Shown here: one piece after another, positions 53,994 through 62,289 of the stretch
Layout of the letters: each line of letters opens with the position of its first letter
How positions within the stretch are numbered: position 1 is the stretch's first letter
Made by a program: the position numbers and the translations under genes
Notes under the pieces: generated by a model
Seen by the model: only the letters and a program-made list of their open reading frames with translations
The model's database searches: none
What the model was told of the DNA's origin: nothing
Assembly (NCBI GenBank): GCA_964432985.1
Contig: CAYSPT010000004.1
Location: 1-64,000 of the forward strand
Direction: 5' to 3'
DNA length: 64,000 nucleotides
DNA from: CAYSPT01 sp964432985
Lineage (GTDB): Bacteria; Muiribacteriota; CAYSPT01

Positions 53994-55087
53994 GCCTGTC
54001 ATGCGGTATAGTCGGGCTTCCCAACGTCGGCAAATCTACACTGTTTAACGCCCTTACCGGTGCCGGGGTGCCGGCCTCCAACTACCCGTTCTGTACCATC
54101 GACAGCCACACTGGTGTGGCGGCAGTGCAGGATGAGAGGCTCGCAACGCTCTCCCGGCTCATGCCTGAAAAACGGGTGGTACAGCCGGTAGTGACCTTTG
54201 TCGACATAGCCGGGCTGGTCAAGGGAGCTCACAGCGGAGAAGGTCTGGGTAACCGTTTTCTGGCAAAAATCAGGGAAGTGGACGCCATCCTGCACCTGGT
54301 ACGGTGCTTCGATGATCCCAATGTGGTCCACACCACGACGTCGTTCGACCCGCTTGACGATATCGACACCGTCACCATTGAGCTGACCCTGGCCGACCTG
54401 GCGACACTGGACAAACGGCTGGAGAAGGTGACCCGTGCAGCCCGGGTGGGCGATAAGGCAGCGGTGGAGGAACAAACCTTCTTAGAGCAGGCGCGCGATT
54501 TGCTTGACCGGGGTTTGCCTATCAAAGGCAATCCATCCCTGAGTGATGATCCGCGTATTCAGGAACTTGGCGTCCTGTCAGGTAAGCCGGTCCTCTACGT
54601 GGCCAATGTTTCCGAAGACTCACTGCTGCAGTCTGAACCGGACCGGTACACCGCCTCGGTGAAAGCGTTCGCCGAACAATGCGCTGCCGGCTTTGCCGCT
54701 GTTTCTTCGAAAATAGAGGCGGAGATCGCGGAGCTCCCAGAGGAAGACCAGGAAGATTTCCTGCGCGAAATGGGTCTCACCGAAAGCGCGCTCAACCAGA
54801 TCATCCGCATCACCAGAGAGCTGCTCGGGCTGATCACCTTTTACACTACTAACGAAACAGAAATAAGGGGATGGCTCCTCCCCGAAGGCTGCACCGCCAG
54901 CCAGGCGGCTGGAAAAATCCACACCGACATGGAACGGGGATTCATAAAGGCGGAGGTCATTGACCTGCACACCTTGTTTAGCCTGGGATCGCTGAAAAAA
55001 GTCAGGGAAACTGGGGCTGCCAGAATAGAAGGCCGGGACTACCCGGTCCGTGATGGTGATCTAATTACCATTAGATTTAAAGTCTGA
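53990..55087 (+). CDS. ychF: Redox-/translation-associated GTPase/ATPase YchF (Obg family)
   Basis: 365 residues, full length. The P-loop is GLPNVGKSTLFNAL, switch II VDIAGLVKGAHSGEGLGN, and NVSE replaces the NKxD motif as usual in YchF, consistent with ATP preference. The C-terminal TGS domain has FYTTNETEIRGWL, then RGFIKAEV and DGDLITIRFKV. AAGGAG lies 7 nt before ATG 53990. ATGA overlap with the protease stop gives translational coupling. A longer frame in this region from 53636 is a shadow of the protease gene. Confidence 0.96.
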   Translation: MSLSCGIVGLPNVGKSTLFNALTGAGVPASNYPFCTIDSHTGVAAVQDERLATLSRLMPEKRVVQPVVTFVDIAGLVKGAHSGEGLGNRFLAKIREVDAILHLVRCFDDPNVVHTTTSFDPLDDIDTVTIELTLADLATLDKRLEKVTRAARVGDKAAVEEQTFLEQARDLLDRGLPIKGNPSLSDDPRIQELGVLSGKPVLYVANVSEDSLLQSEPDRYTASVKAFAEQCAAGFAAVSSKIEAEIAELPEEDQEDFLREMGLTESALNQIIRITRELLGLITFYTTNETEIRGWLLPEGCTASQAAGKIHTDMERGFIKAEVIDLHTLFSLGSLKKVRETGAARIEGRDYPVRDGDLITIRFKV

Positions 55088-55129
55088 TCACAATACCTGC
55101 CGATACGTGTTAAGAGTCCCGACTATGAT

Positions 55130-55198
55130 CATCCTGCGGATGCTTACATCCTCTCGGATGTTCTCATCCCTTGGATGTTTAACATCCTTTGGATGTTT
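55130..55198. repeat. Four tandem small palindromes after ychF
   Basis: CATCC-n-GGATG occurs at 55130, 55147, 55165 and 55183, each with a 3-4 nt loop and 17-18 nt spacing. The last extends to aacatcc-ttt-ggatgtt with a following taatta and may end the protease-ychF transcript. Similar acatc / gatgt pairings recur at 61358-61405. Confidence 0.75.
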
Positions 55199-55272
55199 AA
55201 TTACCCTGGATCTATTGATTCAGATTAAATGCTATAGGTAAAAGCTTCTATAAAAGATGCGAGGTAACGACA

Positions 55273-55788
55273 ATGCCTATGTTCACCGAAGAAACCGTAA
55301 GCCAGGTCTGGATGAAAATGGCCAGCATGAGCCCGGAAAAGACCCAGAAACTCCTTAAATATATGGATAAGCAGCAGCCGCACCTGTGTACGTTCCTCAT
55401 GTCCACGGGACAGGACTACCTGAAGCAGGATGAACGCGAATTCCTGATACTGATGAGCCTGGTGATCTGGCAGATTTTTTCACATGGAACCACTCCTCTG
55501 GCAACCGTTTCGGAGCTGGAAATCGAAAAGGTGCAAAAAATCAACGAACCCATGTTCGAGCACCTGGAGAAACTTCCTGAAGAACGATTGATCAAGTTCT
55601 TAAGCGTTCTTCTCCAAAACTATCCCCAGAGAGAAATCCTCAAATACATCATTGATCCCCTGTTAAATACTGCGGACACAACACCTGTGATCAGACCGGA
55701 GAGCAGGGGAATCGCGCTGGTAACTTTGAAATCGGTTACCGATTGTCTGGACATTCAACTGCACAAAGAGGTACAACCGTCCTCCTGA
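55273..55788 (+). CDS. Unknown helical cytosolic protein
   Basis: 171 residues without signal or membrane segment. Mostly helical (TVSQVWMKMASMSPEKTQKL, EFLILMSLVIWQIFSHG, LIKFLSVLLQNYPQREIL). No motif recognised. The ATG at 55273 follows a GCGAGGTAACG site. It stands alone between the palindrome array and copy B of the 90-nt element. It may belong to the regulatory group with the STAS protein downstream, but nothing in the sequence proves this. Confidence 0.75.
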   Translation: MPMFTEETVSQVWMKMASMSPEKTQKLLKYMDKQQPHLCTFLMSTGQDYLKQDEREFLILMSLVIWQIFSHGTTPLATVSELEIEKVQKINEPMFEHLEKLPEERLIKFLSVLLQNYPQREILKYIIDPLLNTADTTPVIRPESRGIALVTLKSVTDCLDIQLHKEVQPSS

Positions 55789-55820
55789 CCAACATTCAGT
55801 AACAAGGTCAGATCTCCGTC

Positions 55821-55910
55821 CTTTCTACACTCACAGAGTCGAGGGCGGCAACGTCAGTATGGAACGATGAAGGACATTAGTGTGGGCGTAACGGTAATGA
55901 ACGAGAAGAG
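55821..55910. ncRNA. Copy B of the conserved 90-nt intergenic element
   Basis: Gapless alignment to 42588-42677 gives 70 of 90 identities, with one weak block at alignment positions 51-60. No terminator with a T run follows; a ctggta / taccag hairpin lies at 55922-55940. It sits in the 306-nt space between the unknown gene and the STAS gene. Class and strand are undetermined. Confidence 0.5.
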
Positions 55911-55982
55911 ATCCCAAGCTTGCTGGTAACTTTCTACCAGGCCTGTAGGACACCATCCAGTAACAATGCCTAACAGTCCTCT

Positions 55983-56014
55983 CTTTCTAGACTCACTTAT
56001 CAGAGGGTGGGTGG
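55983..56014. repeat. Fragment resembling the start of the 90-nt element
   Basis: ctttctagactcac is identical to the first 14 nt of copy B except for one base, and cagagggtgg resembles its gagggcgg block. The rest does not align, so this looks like a decayed third copy. Confidence 0.4.
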
Positions 56015-56094
56015 CCTGTGAATAATGCTAACAAGTAACTTTTGACATTCGTTTATCACTGCGTTATCATTACTACACAGGAGGATTCGCCACT

Positions 56095-56469
56095 ATGACC
56101 ATTGCCAACAATGAACCTATCAAGATATGGACCAGAGGTACTACCGTATGTGTCAGGCTGTTCGGTCAAATCGGCGACCGGACCGAACGTGACCAGATTC
56201 TCAAGGAGGAGCTCCAGGCAGCAACAAAAAAGGCACACATAAACCTGGTTCTTGACCTGGAACACGTCAATATGATTACAAGCTTCGGCATATCAATCCT
56301 CGAAAAGTATTTTCGACAGGTTATTCGCGAGGGCGGCACCATCAGGATGATCAACGTGGCTGAGCAGACATATCATTCTCTTGATATTATGGGTCTCATC
56401 AATGAGGCAACCATCGAACTGTCCGACGGAACTGTCCACAAACCGGCCTCTACCGTAGCCGGCACTTAA
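56095..56469 (+). CDS. STAS-domain anti-sigma factor antagonist-like protein
   Basis: 124 residues, one STAS domain. KKAHINLVLDLEHVNMITSF is the SpoIIAA-like strand and loop, with Ser in TSFG as the likely phosphorylation site. GGTIRMINV and HSLDIMGL follow. AGGAGG precedes ATG 56095 by 9 nt. Such proteins bind anti-sigma kinases or other switch proteins; no RsbW-type kinase lies nearby. The C-terminal 15 residues are a polar tail. It is convergent with the minus-strand gene that ends 4 nt away. Confidence 0.9.
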   Translation: MTIANNEPIKIWTRGTTVCVRLFGQIGDRTERDQILKEELQAATKKAHINLVLDLEHVNMITSFGISILEKYFRQVIREGGTIRMINVAEQTYHSLDIMGLINEATIELSDGTVHKPASTVAGT

Positions 56470-56473
56470 GCTG

Positions 56474-57583
56474 CTAATCTTCTTCTTTTTTTCTTTTAAA
56501 CAGCGACTGGGTTGCCCTGGATATATTCGCATCCAGGAACTGGTCAAAATGCTCTTCCATTTTCAGACCGGACAGGCTGCAGTAACTCGGAAACTTGATA
56601 TCAGCGCGCTGACACTGCACCACTACCGTTTCTTTGGAGTAACGGGACACATCCCGGACGATCCTGCATGATTGGAGTATCTTCATCAATTCTCCCATCT
56701 CCTGGGTCTGCTGCTTCTTGTAGGGGAGAAACTTTGCGGATGCATCCGGAGGCAGATCGAGACCCGGCAGGACCAGGTAAAACGCTACCAGAGCGCAGAG
56801 GGTATCCCCGACCTCCTTGCGGATGGCTTCATACACCGTTTCGGCTTCCTGGTACGCTTCAGACTCGCTCAGATAATCGATAATGATTTGCCGCTCCTGC
56901 TGCATTGCCTGGGTTCGGGCGCGACGCTCACAGTATTGTTTAATCATTGCAAACTTGTACTTTCGTCTGACGATTTCCGCCAGTTCGTGGACCGTCGCCA
57001 TTCCCTGCCCTTTTTTCCTGGTCTGCGCGATTACCTGGTTATAATTTTTAACCAGAAGATCATAGATAACCTTCTGTTCGTTGGTCAAACGGCCGAAATG
57101 TGCGCTGAGACGCTGATTTCCCGGACTGAACAAGGCCTTACTGAACATCATGGAAGGTTCCAGGTACAACACGCTGACCCGGTCGGAATCCCAGAAAGCG
57201 TCAATGAATATTGTAAATATCCTGTTTTTCAAACTGGATTGTGCTGTTCCTTCAACAGTTTCCTGCTCACACAACGCCTTGAAAATGTTCTTCAGGGTTT
57301 CGTCCTCGAAGGTCAACCGTCGAAAATAGATACAGTCCATGACTTCTTCCTTGAAATCCATTTCGGGCATTGTTGCAGGGACACCTTTCCGCAACGAATC
57401 TTCGATGGGTGCCGTTATTTTAATATCAACCTGATCGGGAGTTTCAAGGCACTTGACCATAGTGCCAAGCTTCTTTATCGCGTATTCAAGCGTGCGGGAA
57501 AACCGCCGGGAAGCCTTTTCAAAAGCGTCCTCAAACTCTTTTCGAAGCGCTTCGGGGAAATTATCGAGGGTCTGACCGCGCAA
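56474..57583 (-). CDS. Unknown helical protein, probably the C-terminal part of a frameshifted gene
   Basis: 369 residues, mostly helical and charged, no signal peptide and no motif I recognise. It contains a hydrophobic segment near 270 (LCALVAFYLVLPGLDLPP). Its only upstream start is TTG 57583 with a poor ribosome site, inside the preceding reading frame. Just upstream a G9 tract (57595-57603) lies in the other frame. With one G fewer, the two frames would join as ...GIMMGGASQGLRGQTL..., a single protein of about 610 residues. See the finding on this tract. The C-terminus is rich in Lys/Glu. Confidence 0.65.
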   Translation of the reverse strand: MRGQTLDNFPEALRKEFEDAFEKASRRFSRTLEYAIKKLGTMVKCLETPDQVDIKITAPIEDSLRKGVPATMPEMDFKEEVMDCIYFRRLTFEDETLKNIFKALCEQETVEGTAQSSLKNRIFTIFIDAFWDSDRVSVLYLEPSMMFSKALFSPGNQRLSAHFGRLTNEQKVIYDLLVKNYNQVIAQTRKKGQGMATVHELAEIVRRKYKFAMIKQYCERRARTQAMQQERQIIIDYLSESEAYQEAETVYEAIRKEVGDTLCALVAFYLVLPGLDLPPDASAKFLPYKKQQTQEMGELMKILQSCRIVRDVSRYSKETVVVQCQRADIKFPSYCSLSGLKMEEHFDQFLDANISRATQSLFKRKKEED

Positions 57584-58283
57584 GCCTTGACTGGCCCCCC
57601 CCCATCATGATTCCGCCGAGAGGAGCAAGCAGAGCCCCCGTCATCATGACGGACAGGTATCGGCGCAGCAACGGCTTTTTCTTCGTAAGTTGAAAATATC
57701 GTGACTCGATGAGGTATTCCTCATACGCTGCCACTTTTTTGGTGGTGGCAGTCACCATGATAGCCAGATCGATAGCGTCGTTTACCGTCTCCTGGTCATG
57801 TGCGCCGATTTTCTCCAGCAACCGGCCCAGTTTGTGCTCCTTGAGAAGCTCCATAAGTTGTTTTCTTCTCAACTCGAGCTTTTCAGGAGTCTGGCGGTCT
57901 TCATCGTCGACATATCCCTGGACCAGTGTTTCAATACGGGACCACACCTGTTTCGAAATAACATTCGATATCTGTTCGCTTTTCGATATGACGGTCTTTT
58001 CCGGTTCTTTCCCTTTGGGCGGCGTGCGTGACCACATGATCATGGAAACCACCTGCTTGCCCTTGAACGCTTTAACGATCGGTTCCAGGTGCCCTTTTGT
58101 CAGTGGTTCCGCCGGATTCCGGGGCAAATAACTGGTAATCTCCGCGCGCAAATCGAGACCGGTTCCCTCTTCGGGCCCGTGGCTGAAGATCCGGTCATAG
58201 GGATTCGCCTCCAGCTGCTTGAGTAACTGCTCAGGAGTCGAATGAAAGATTAACTTATCTTGTTCCAGCTTTTCCCCGTCCAC
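57561..58283 (-). CDS. Unknown protein, probably the N-terminal part of the frameshifted gene
   Basis: 240 residues. It starts at GTG 58283 with GGGGGA 10 nt before, 3 nt after the TPR gene. Helical and charged (ELRRKQLMELLKEHKLGRLL). Near the end, LSVMMTGALLAPLGGIMMGG is hydrophobic, perhaps a membrane hairpin, and the last dozen codons after the G9 tract look arbitrary (QSRLARSDPR). This fits premature termination after a frameshift. No family recognised. Confidence 0.65.
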   Translation of the reverse strand: MDGEKLEQDKLIFHSTPEQLLKQLEANPYDRIFSHGPEEGTGLDLRAEITSYLPRNPAEPLTKGHLEPIVKAFKGKQVVSMIMWSRTPPKGKEPEKTVISKSEQISNVISKQVWSRIETLVQGYVDDEDRQTPEKLELRRKQLMELLKEHKLGRLLEKIGAHDQETVNDAIDLAIMVTATTKKVAAYEEYLIESRYFQLTKKKPLLRRYLSVMMTGALLAPLGGIMMGGGQSRLARSDPR

Positions 58284-58286
58284 CTA

Positions 58287-58973
58287 TTAATGTCCCCCTT
58301 CAGACCGCAGAGCGGCAACCTTAGCACGGGCCGCGGTCACGGTATCATCAGGCACTCCCATGACTTGCAACATTGACGGGCGGGAGCTGAATCTATCGGA
58401 AAACGGCTCGCCAGGCAATGTCAGCACGCTGCCATACGCGTTCAGCGCGGAGCGTTTGTCCTCCAAATACCGTTCGTTGATCACGCCAATAAGATATTGG
58501 CAATCCCGCGCATACTGACTGCGCGGAAATAATTTCACGTACTCTTCCAGGTTATCAGCGGCGCCTCGTGCATCTTGAAGGCTTTCCAGCTTCAGTCCGG
58601 CCAGGCGAATGAGCACCTGACCGCGTACGGGCACGTTGGCCGCCATGGCTATCCACGACCTGGAACGGGATGGCTGCACGAGATACCGCTCGTACCACCC
58701 GGCCGCTTCCACCGGCTTGCCGAGCTTATCATACACTCCTCCAAGCCTGTAAACGGCACGCCGGGCTTCATCGCTGGCCGGGTAGCGCCGAACCAGCTCT
58801 TCGTAAAGGAGGGCTCCCTCCTGAAAACGGGCCTGTTCGCACAGGGCTTCCGCCTTTCTGAATGCATACCTGACCCTGGTCGATCTCAACCCGGAGCTGG
58901 TTACCAGCACGACAGATAGAACCAGAACCAGGCCGCACACGGCCAGCGATATTTTTTTCCGGCTCAGGTCCAA
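58287..58973 (-). CDS. Membrane-anchored TPR protein
   Basis: 228 residues. An N-terminal helix (LAVCGLVLVLSVVLVTSSG) anchors it; the rest is exported TPR-like repeats (ALCEQARFQEGALLYEELVRRYP, GKPVEAAGWYERYL, DNLEEYVKLFPRSQYARDC). This resembles BamD/YbgF-type envelope TPR proteins but is not specific enough to name. It is first in the three-frame minus-strand operon ending at 56474. Confidence 0.82.
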   Translation of the reverse strand: MDLSRKKISLAVCGLVLVLSVVLVTSSGLRSTRVRYAFRKAEALCEQARFQEGALLYEELVRRYPASDEARRAVYRLGGVYDKLGKPVEAAGWYERYLVQPSRSRSWIAMAANVPVRGQVLIRLAGLKLESLQDARGAADNLEEYVKLFPRSQYARDCQYLIGVINERYLEDKRSALNAYGSVLTLPGEPFSDRFSSRPSMLQVMGVPDDTVTAARAKVAALRSEGGH

Positions 58974-59153
58974 TCTCCCGTCACCTTCTCCCCCGTTCCT
59001 TCCACTTCAACCAATGGTGTAATGGCTATAGCTATATAATAAATAAGAAGGTTACCTGTAATTTTACAATTCATTACTCGTGACAATCAACCGAAAAAAA
59101 GCGAGTTAGCACTCCTGCACCAGCTTCGCGTTCCTGCATCGACAAAGAGCATT

Positions 59154-59193
59154 CACTTACAACGCAATTACATTTGTAAGTGGTTTGTAAGTG
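59154..59193. promoter_or_regulatory. Operator-like inverted repeat upstream of the paralogue pair
   Basis: cacttacaa (59154-59162) and ttgtaagtg (59174-59182) form a 9-bp inverted repeat, and a third half-site ttgtaagtg follows at 59185-59193. It lies about 100 nt before the start at 59297. The rest of the 323-nt gap to the TPR gene shows no feature. Confidence 0.45.
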
Positions 59194-59296
59194 GCCCAAA
59201 TAATAAATTAGCCGTAAACTGTTAGTGAAGCACAAAGAAAGGAGTCACAAAAACGTGACCACACACAAGACCAAAATAGAGAGAAGGGGTTTGAAA

Positions 59297-60265
59297 ATGA
59301 AAAAAAATAGAATTCTCTGGTCGGTAGTAGTAGCAGTATTTGTTGTTTGTTCCGGGATGAGCGCCTGGGCAACGGAAAGTGATATCGAGCTGGAAGGTTA
59401 CAAGCTCATTAACGAGTACTGGAACATGCTGGAAGCTAAATATGTTCTGGAAGCATATCCGTTTAAGTCTCCGGAGATCGGTGACCTGGAGCGTGATTAT
59501 GTGGTAAAGGCCAGGACCTACCGCAACAGCACCGAAGAGCTGGCCCGAGTGATCAGCAGCAAGATGAAGGACGGCGACGTGGACATGTTTAATAGCTTTT
59601 CAAGCTTTTATAAAACACATGAGCGTTTTCTGAAGCGCGCCCTCGACCCGGCAGTCAAGTCCCTGGTGGACAGGATCCAGTCCGACTCAATCAACGATTC
59701 GGGCAGCATGATCCGTTGCATCCCCGAGAAATACCGCAGCAACATCACGCAGGAGTACTTCCCCGGATACGGATACGCCGACCCCAAGTACATCTACCGT
59801 AAGGGCACCGAGGTGCGCAGGGAGCTGATGCACGCCTACTGGAAGACCGAGCAGGAAACCATCCAGACCACCAACTACATGGAAATGACCATTGCAGTGG
59901 AACTGATGGCCAGCCTGGAAGCCCAGGTAGATTTCCTCAAGATACTCAAGCTTTTCGAAATCGAGATCAACGGCAAGATCGTGGCCGCCGCCAAGGTGAG
60001 CTTCCAGGTCTCCAAGACCCTGGTTACCACGTGCCAGCGCAAGTACGAGCGCAACAAAGTCTGGTTCGAGCTCTACCACGCCAAGAAGGATTACTTCTGG
60101 GAACCGCAGTGGGAGAAGTGCGGAGAGACTTACGAGTTCTTCGAAGAACCCACCGGTGAAGAAGTCGTCATTGGGAGCGAAATACAGGATCCCCCTCCGA
60201 TACCTCCCGCTGATAACAACGATGGCGAGTACGACGACGAGTACACCCGCCGCTTCACCTGGTAA
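59297..60265 (+). CDS. Secreted protein of unknown family, paralogue 1
   Basis: 322 residues with a signal peptide (SVVVAVFVVCSGMSAWA). GAGAAGGGG lies 7 nt before ATG 59297. The mature part is helical and charged, with conserved stretches shared with the next gene: YFPGYGYADPKYIYRKG, TTNYMEMTI, LKILKLFEIEINGKIVAAAK and VSFQVSKTLVT, ending in CGETYEFFEEPTGEE. There are four Cys, at least two in matching positions in the paralogue. A Pro/Asp-rich tail follows. No enzymatic motif recognised. It is probably periplasmic. Confidence 0.82.
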   Translation: MKKNRILWSVVVAVFVVCSGMSAWATESDIELEGYKLINEYWNMLEAKYVLEAYPFKSPEIGDLERDYVVKARTYRNSTEELARVISSKMKDGDVDMFNSFSSFYKTHERFLKRALDPAVKSLVDRIQSDSINDSGSMIRCIPEKYRSNITQEYFPGYGYADPKYIYRKGTEVRRELMHAYWKTEQETIQTTNYMEMTIAVELMASLEAQVDFLKILKLFEIEINGKIVAAAKVSFQVSKTLVTTCQRKYERNKVWFELYHAKKDYFWEPQWEKCGETYEFFEEPTGEEVVIGSEIQDPPPIPPADNNDGEYDDEYTRRFTW

Positions 60266-60284
60266 GATCACAAGTAAGGTTCTC

Positions 60285-60318
60285 GCAGGGAGAGCCGGTG
60301 TAGACCAGCTCTTCCTGC
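60285..60318 (+). promoter_or_regulatory. Stem-loop between the two paralogues
   Basis: gcagggagagc / gctcttcctgc pairs over 11 bp including one G-U, with a 12-nt loop. No T run follows, so it may stabilise or separate the upstream message rather than terminate it. Confidence 0.5.
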
Positions 60319-60419
60319 AGGACCACCCAACCAGACATTATCTCTCAAAACACCACCTGTCAAAGAAGAAAAACTTCACTTAAAACAAATCGGCCCCCGG
60401 CAAGGAGATGGCACCAACC

Positions 60420-61334
60420 ATGAAAACGAGAACCCTGATCACGACGCTCACCGCGGCAATACTGCTTATCACCATGGCAGCGGGCCTGAGAGCGGAAACA
60501 TCCGGAGCGGTCCTCACGGACACGGTCCTTGAGGGGCACCAGATAATCAGGGCCTACTGGGAAAAACTCGATGCCTGGTACGCGGTGGAGGAATATCCTT
60601 ATGAAGACTCTTCCGAGATCGGGCAGCTGGAGCAAACCTACGTGGAGAAAGCCCGTTCCTACCGGAACCGCTGTGAAGATTTCGCCCGGCAGGTGATCAG
60701 CACCATGAAACGGGACGACATAAAGCTTTTCTACGCCCTCTCGGCTTGCTACAAGAAACTGCACCGGTTGCAGAAGCGGGCCCTGGACCCGGTAGCGAGC
60801 ATGATCGTCGAGCAGATTCAGGCCGATCTTTTAAACAATGACGGAACACTCATCGCGCTGATTCCCGAGGAGCACCAGGGCAATATCCTCCGGGAGTACT
60901 TCCCCGGCTACGGCTACAGCGATCCGCGCTACAAGCACCGCAAGGGGCGCGAAACCAAGCGCGAGTTTATCCAGGCTTTCTGGAAAACGGAAAAAGAAAC
61001 CATCCAGAGCACGAACTACATGGAGATGACCATCGAAGCGTCTCTCCTTCCCCAGCTCGAGACTCAGGTCCAGTTCCTGAAAATACTCAAACTCTTCAAC
61101 ATAGAGATAAACGGTCAAATAGTCGCCGCCGCCAAGGTGAGCTTCCAGGTCACCAAGACCCTGGTGACCGAGTGCCGTGTGCGCTACGCCAAGAACAAAG
61201 TCTGGTTCGAGCTGTGGCGCAAGGACAAGCTGGATCTCTGGGGAAATACCTGGGAACTGTGCGGAGAAACCTACGAGTTCTTCGAAGAGCCCACGGGAGA
61301 AGAGATTGTTACCAGCACACGATTTTTAGAATAG
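60420..61334 (+). CDS. Secreted protein of unknown family, paralogue 2
   Basis: 304 residues, signal peptide (ITTLTAAILLITMAAGLRA). It aligns over nearly its whole length with the previous gene: YFPGYGYSDPRYKHRKG, STNYMEMTI, LKILKLFNIEINGQIVAAAK, VSFQVTKTLVTECRVRY and CGETYEFFEEPTGEE. A tandem duplication is the simplest origin. ATG 60420 is favoured over 60408 by its spacing of 10 nt to AAGGAG. A strong terminator follows, so the pair forms one unit. Confidence 0.82.
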   Translation: MKTRTLITTLTAAILLITMAAGLRAETSGAVLTDTVLEGHQIIRAYWEKLDAWYAVEEYPYEDSSEIGQLEQTYVEKARSYRNRCEDFARQVISTMKRDDIKLFYALSACYKKLHRLQKRALDPVASMIVEQIQADLLNNDGTLIALIPEEHQGNILREYFPGYGYSDPRYKHRKGRETKREFIQAFWKTEKETIQSTNYMEMTIEASLLPQLETQVQFLKILKLFNIEINGQIVAAAKVSFQVTKTLVTECRVRYAKNKVWFELWRKDKLDLWGNTWELCGETYEFFEEPTGEEIVTSTRFLE

Positions 61335-61407
61335 GATTTTCAAACCCATCCTCTGTTAAAACATCTGAAGGATGTTTCACCATCAGGATGAAACATCATC
61401 GATGTTG

Positions 61408-61452
61408 CCCCGGCCCGGTGCAAGGCACCGGCAGCCGGGGTTTATTTTTTTT
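61408..61452 (+). terminator. Strong Rho-independent terminator
   Basis: ccccggc-ccggtgc / gcaccgg-ca-gccgggg forms a 14-bp stem with an aag loop, followed by TTTATTTTTTTT. It ends the paralogue operon. Confidence 0.95.
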
Positions 61453-61462
61453 CCGCGAGTTC

Positions 61463-62176
61463 TTACAGACCGAGAAATTGAATGGACAGCCCGCACAGCA
61501 GTATTGTTCCCCCGGCCAGAGCGTGTGTATACCGCTCCAGCTTCGCCATGGGAATAAAGCTCATGCTATACCTCGAAAACAGTACGACACTCATCATGGT
61601 GGCAATAGTAACTGAACCAAAAATAGTGGCGACATACAACACGCTGTATAGATTGCTTTTCGCTGCCGGATACATCAACAACGGAATCAGCGGCTCACAC
61701 GGTCCCAGGATGAAGATAGTAAAGAGCACCCATGGCGTAAGATTCCTGGTACTGCTTTCACTATGGGCGTGAACGTGCAGATCCTTATGACCGTGGGAAT
61801 GCTCGTGCATAACCCCGTCGGAGTGGGCGTGCAGATGCCGGTGCGGCTTGTTCCTCACGGCCTGCCGTATCCCCCAAATGCAATAAACCAATCCGAAGGC
61901 AATGAGCGCCCAGGCAGCCAGATTGCCCCGACAGGATTCCACCGCTTCTAATCTAGTCACCGTGAGGCCGAAGGCGATCCCGATAAAACCGAGAAGGACC
62001 GAACTCAGGACATGACCGACACCGCAGAGAAACGTAATCAGAATCGTTTTGCGCAATGACCATTTGCCGGACTTCGACATGACAATGAAAGGGAGATAAT
62101 GGTCCGGACCGAAGAGTGTGTGGAAAAAGCCTATCGAAGCCGCAGCCACTGCAAGAACCGGCACTTCATATGACAT
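61463..62176 (-). CDS. NicO/UreH-like membrane transporter
   Basis: 237 residues with about six helices. The signature GFFHTLFGPDHYLPFIVMSK (His and Asp in H-x4-GPDH) and the central His-rich loop (HRHLHAHSDGVMHEHSHGHK) are typical of nickel/cobalt NicO/RcnA and UreH-like transporters. It may export or import Ni2+/Co2+. No urease or hydrogenase gene lies in this window. The start ATG 62176 is chosen over the longer frame to 62230 because GCGGGAC lies 10 nt upstream and the membrane signature starts there. Confidence 0.85.
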   Translation of the reverse strand: MSYEVPVLAVAAASIGFFHTLFGPDHYLPFIVMSKSGKWSLRKTILITFLCGVGHVLSSVLLGFIGIAFGLTVTRLEAVESCRGNLAAWALIAFGLVYCIWGIRQAVRNKPHRHLHAHSDGVMHEHSHGHKDLHVHAHSESSTRNLTPWVLFTIFILGPCEPLIPLLMYPAAKSNLYSVLYVATIFGSVTIATMMSVVLFSRYSMSFIPMAKLERYTHALAGGTILLCGLSIQFLGL

Positions 62177-62289
62177 AATAGTTAGTCCCGCTCTAAAAAT
62201 CCATATCAAATATGGTATTTTATCCTGCAATCACCGCAAGCATACAGCATCAGGTTCTGAAAAATCAAGGCTTTGCGGGACACGGTATC

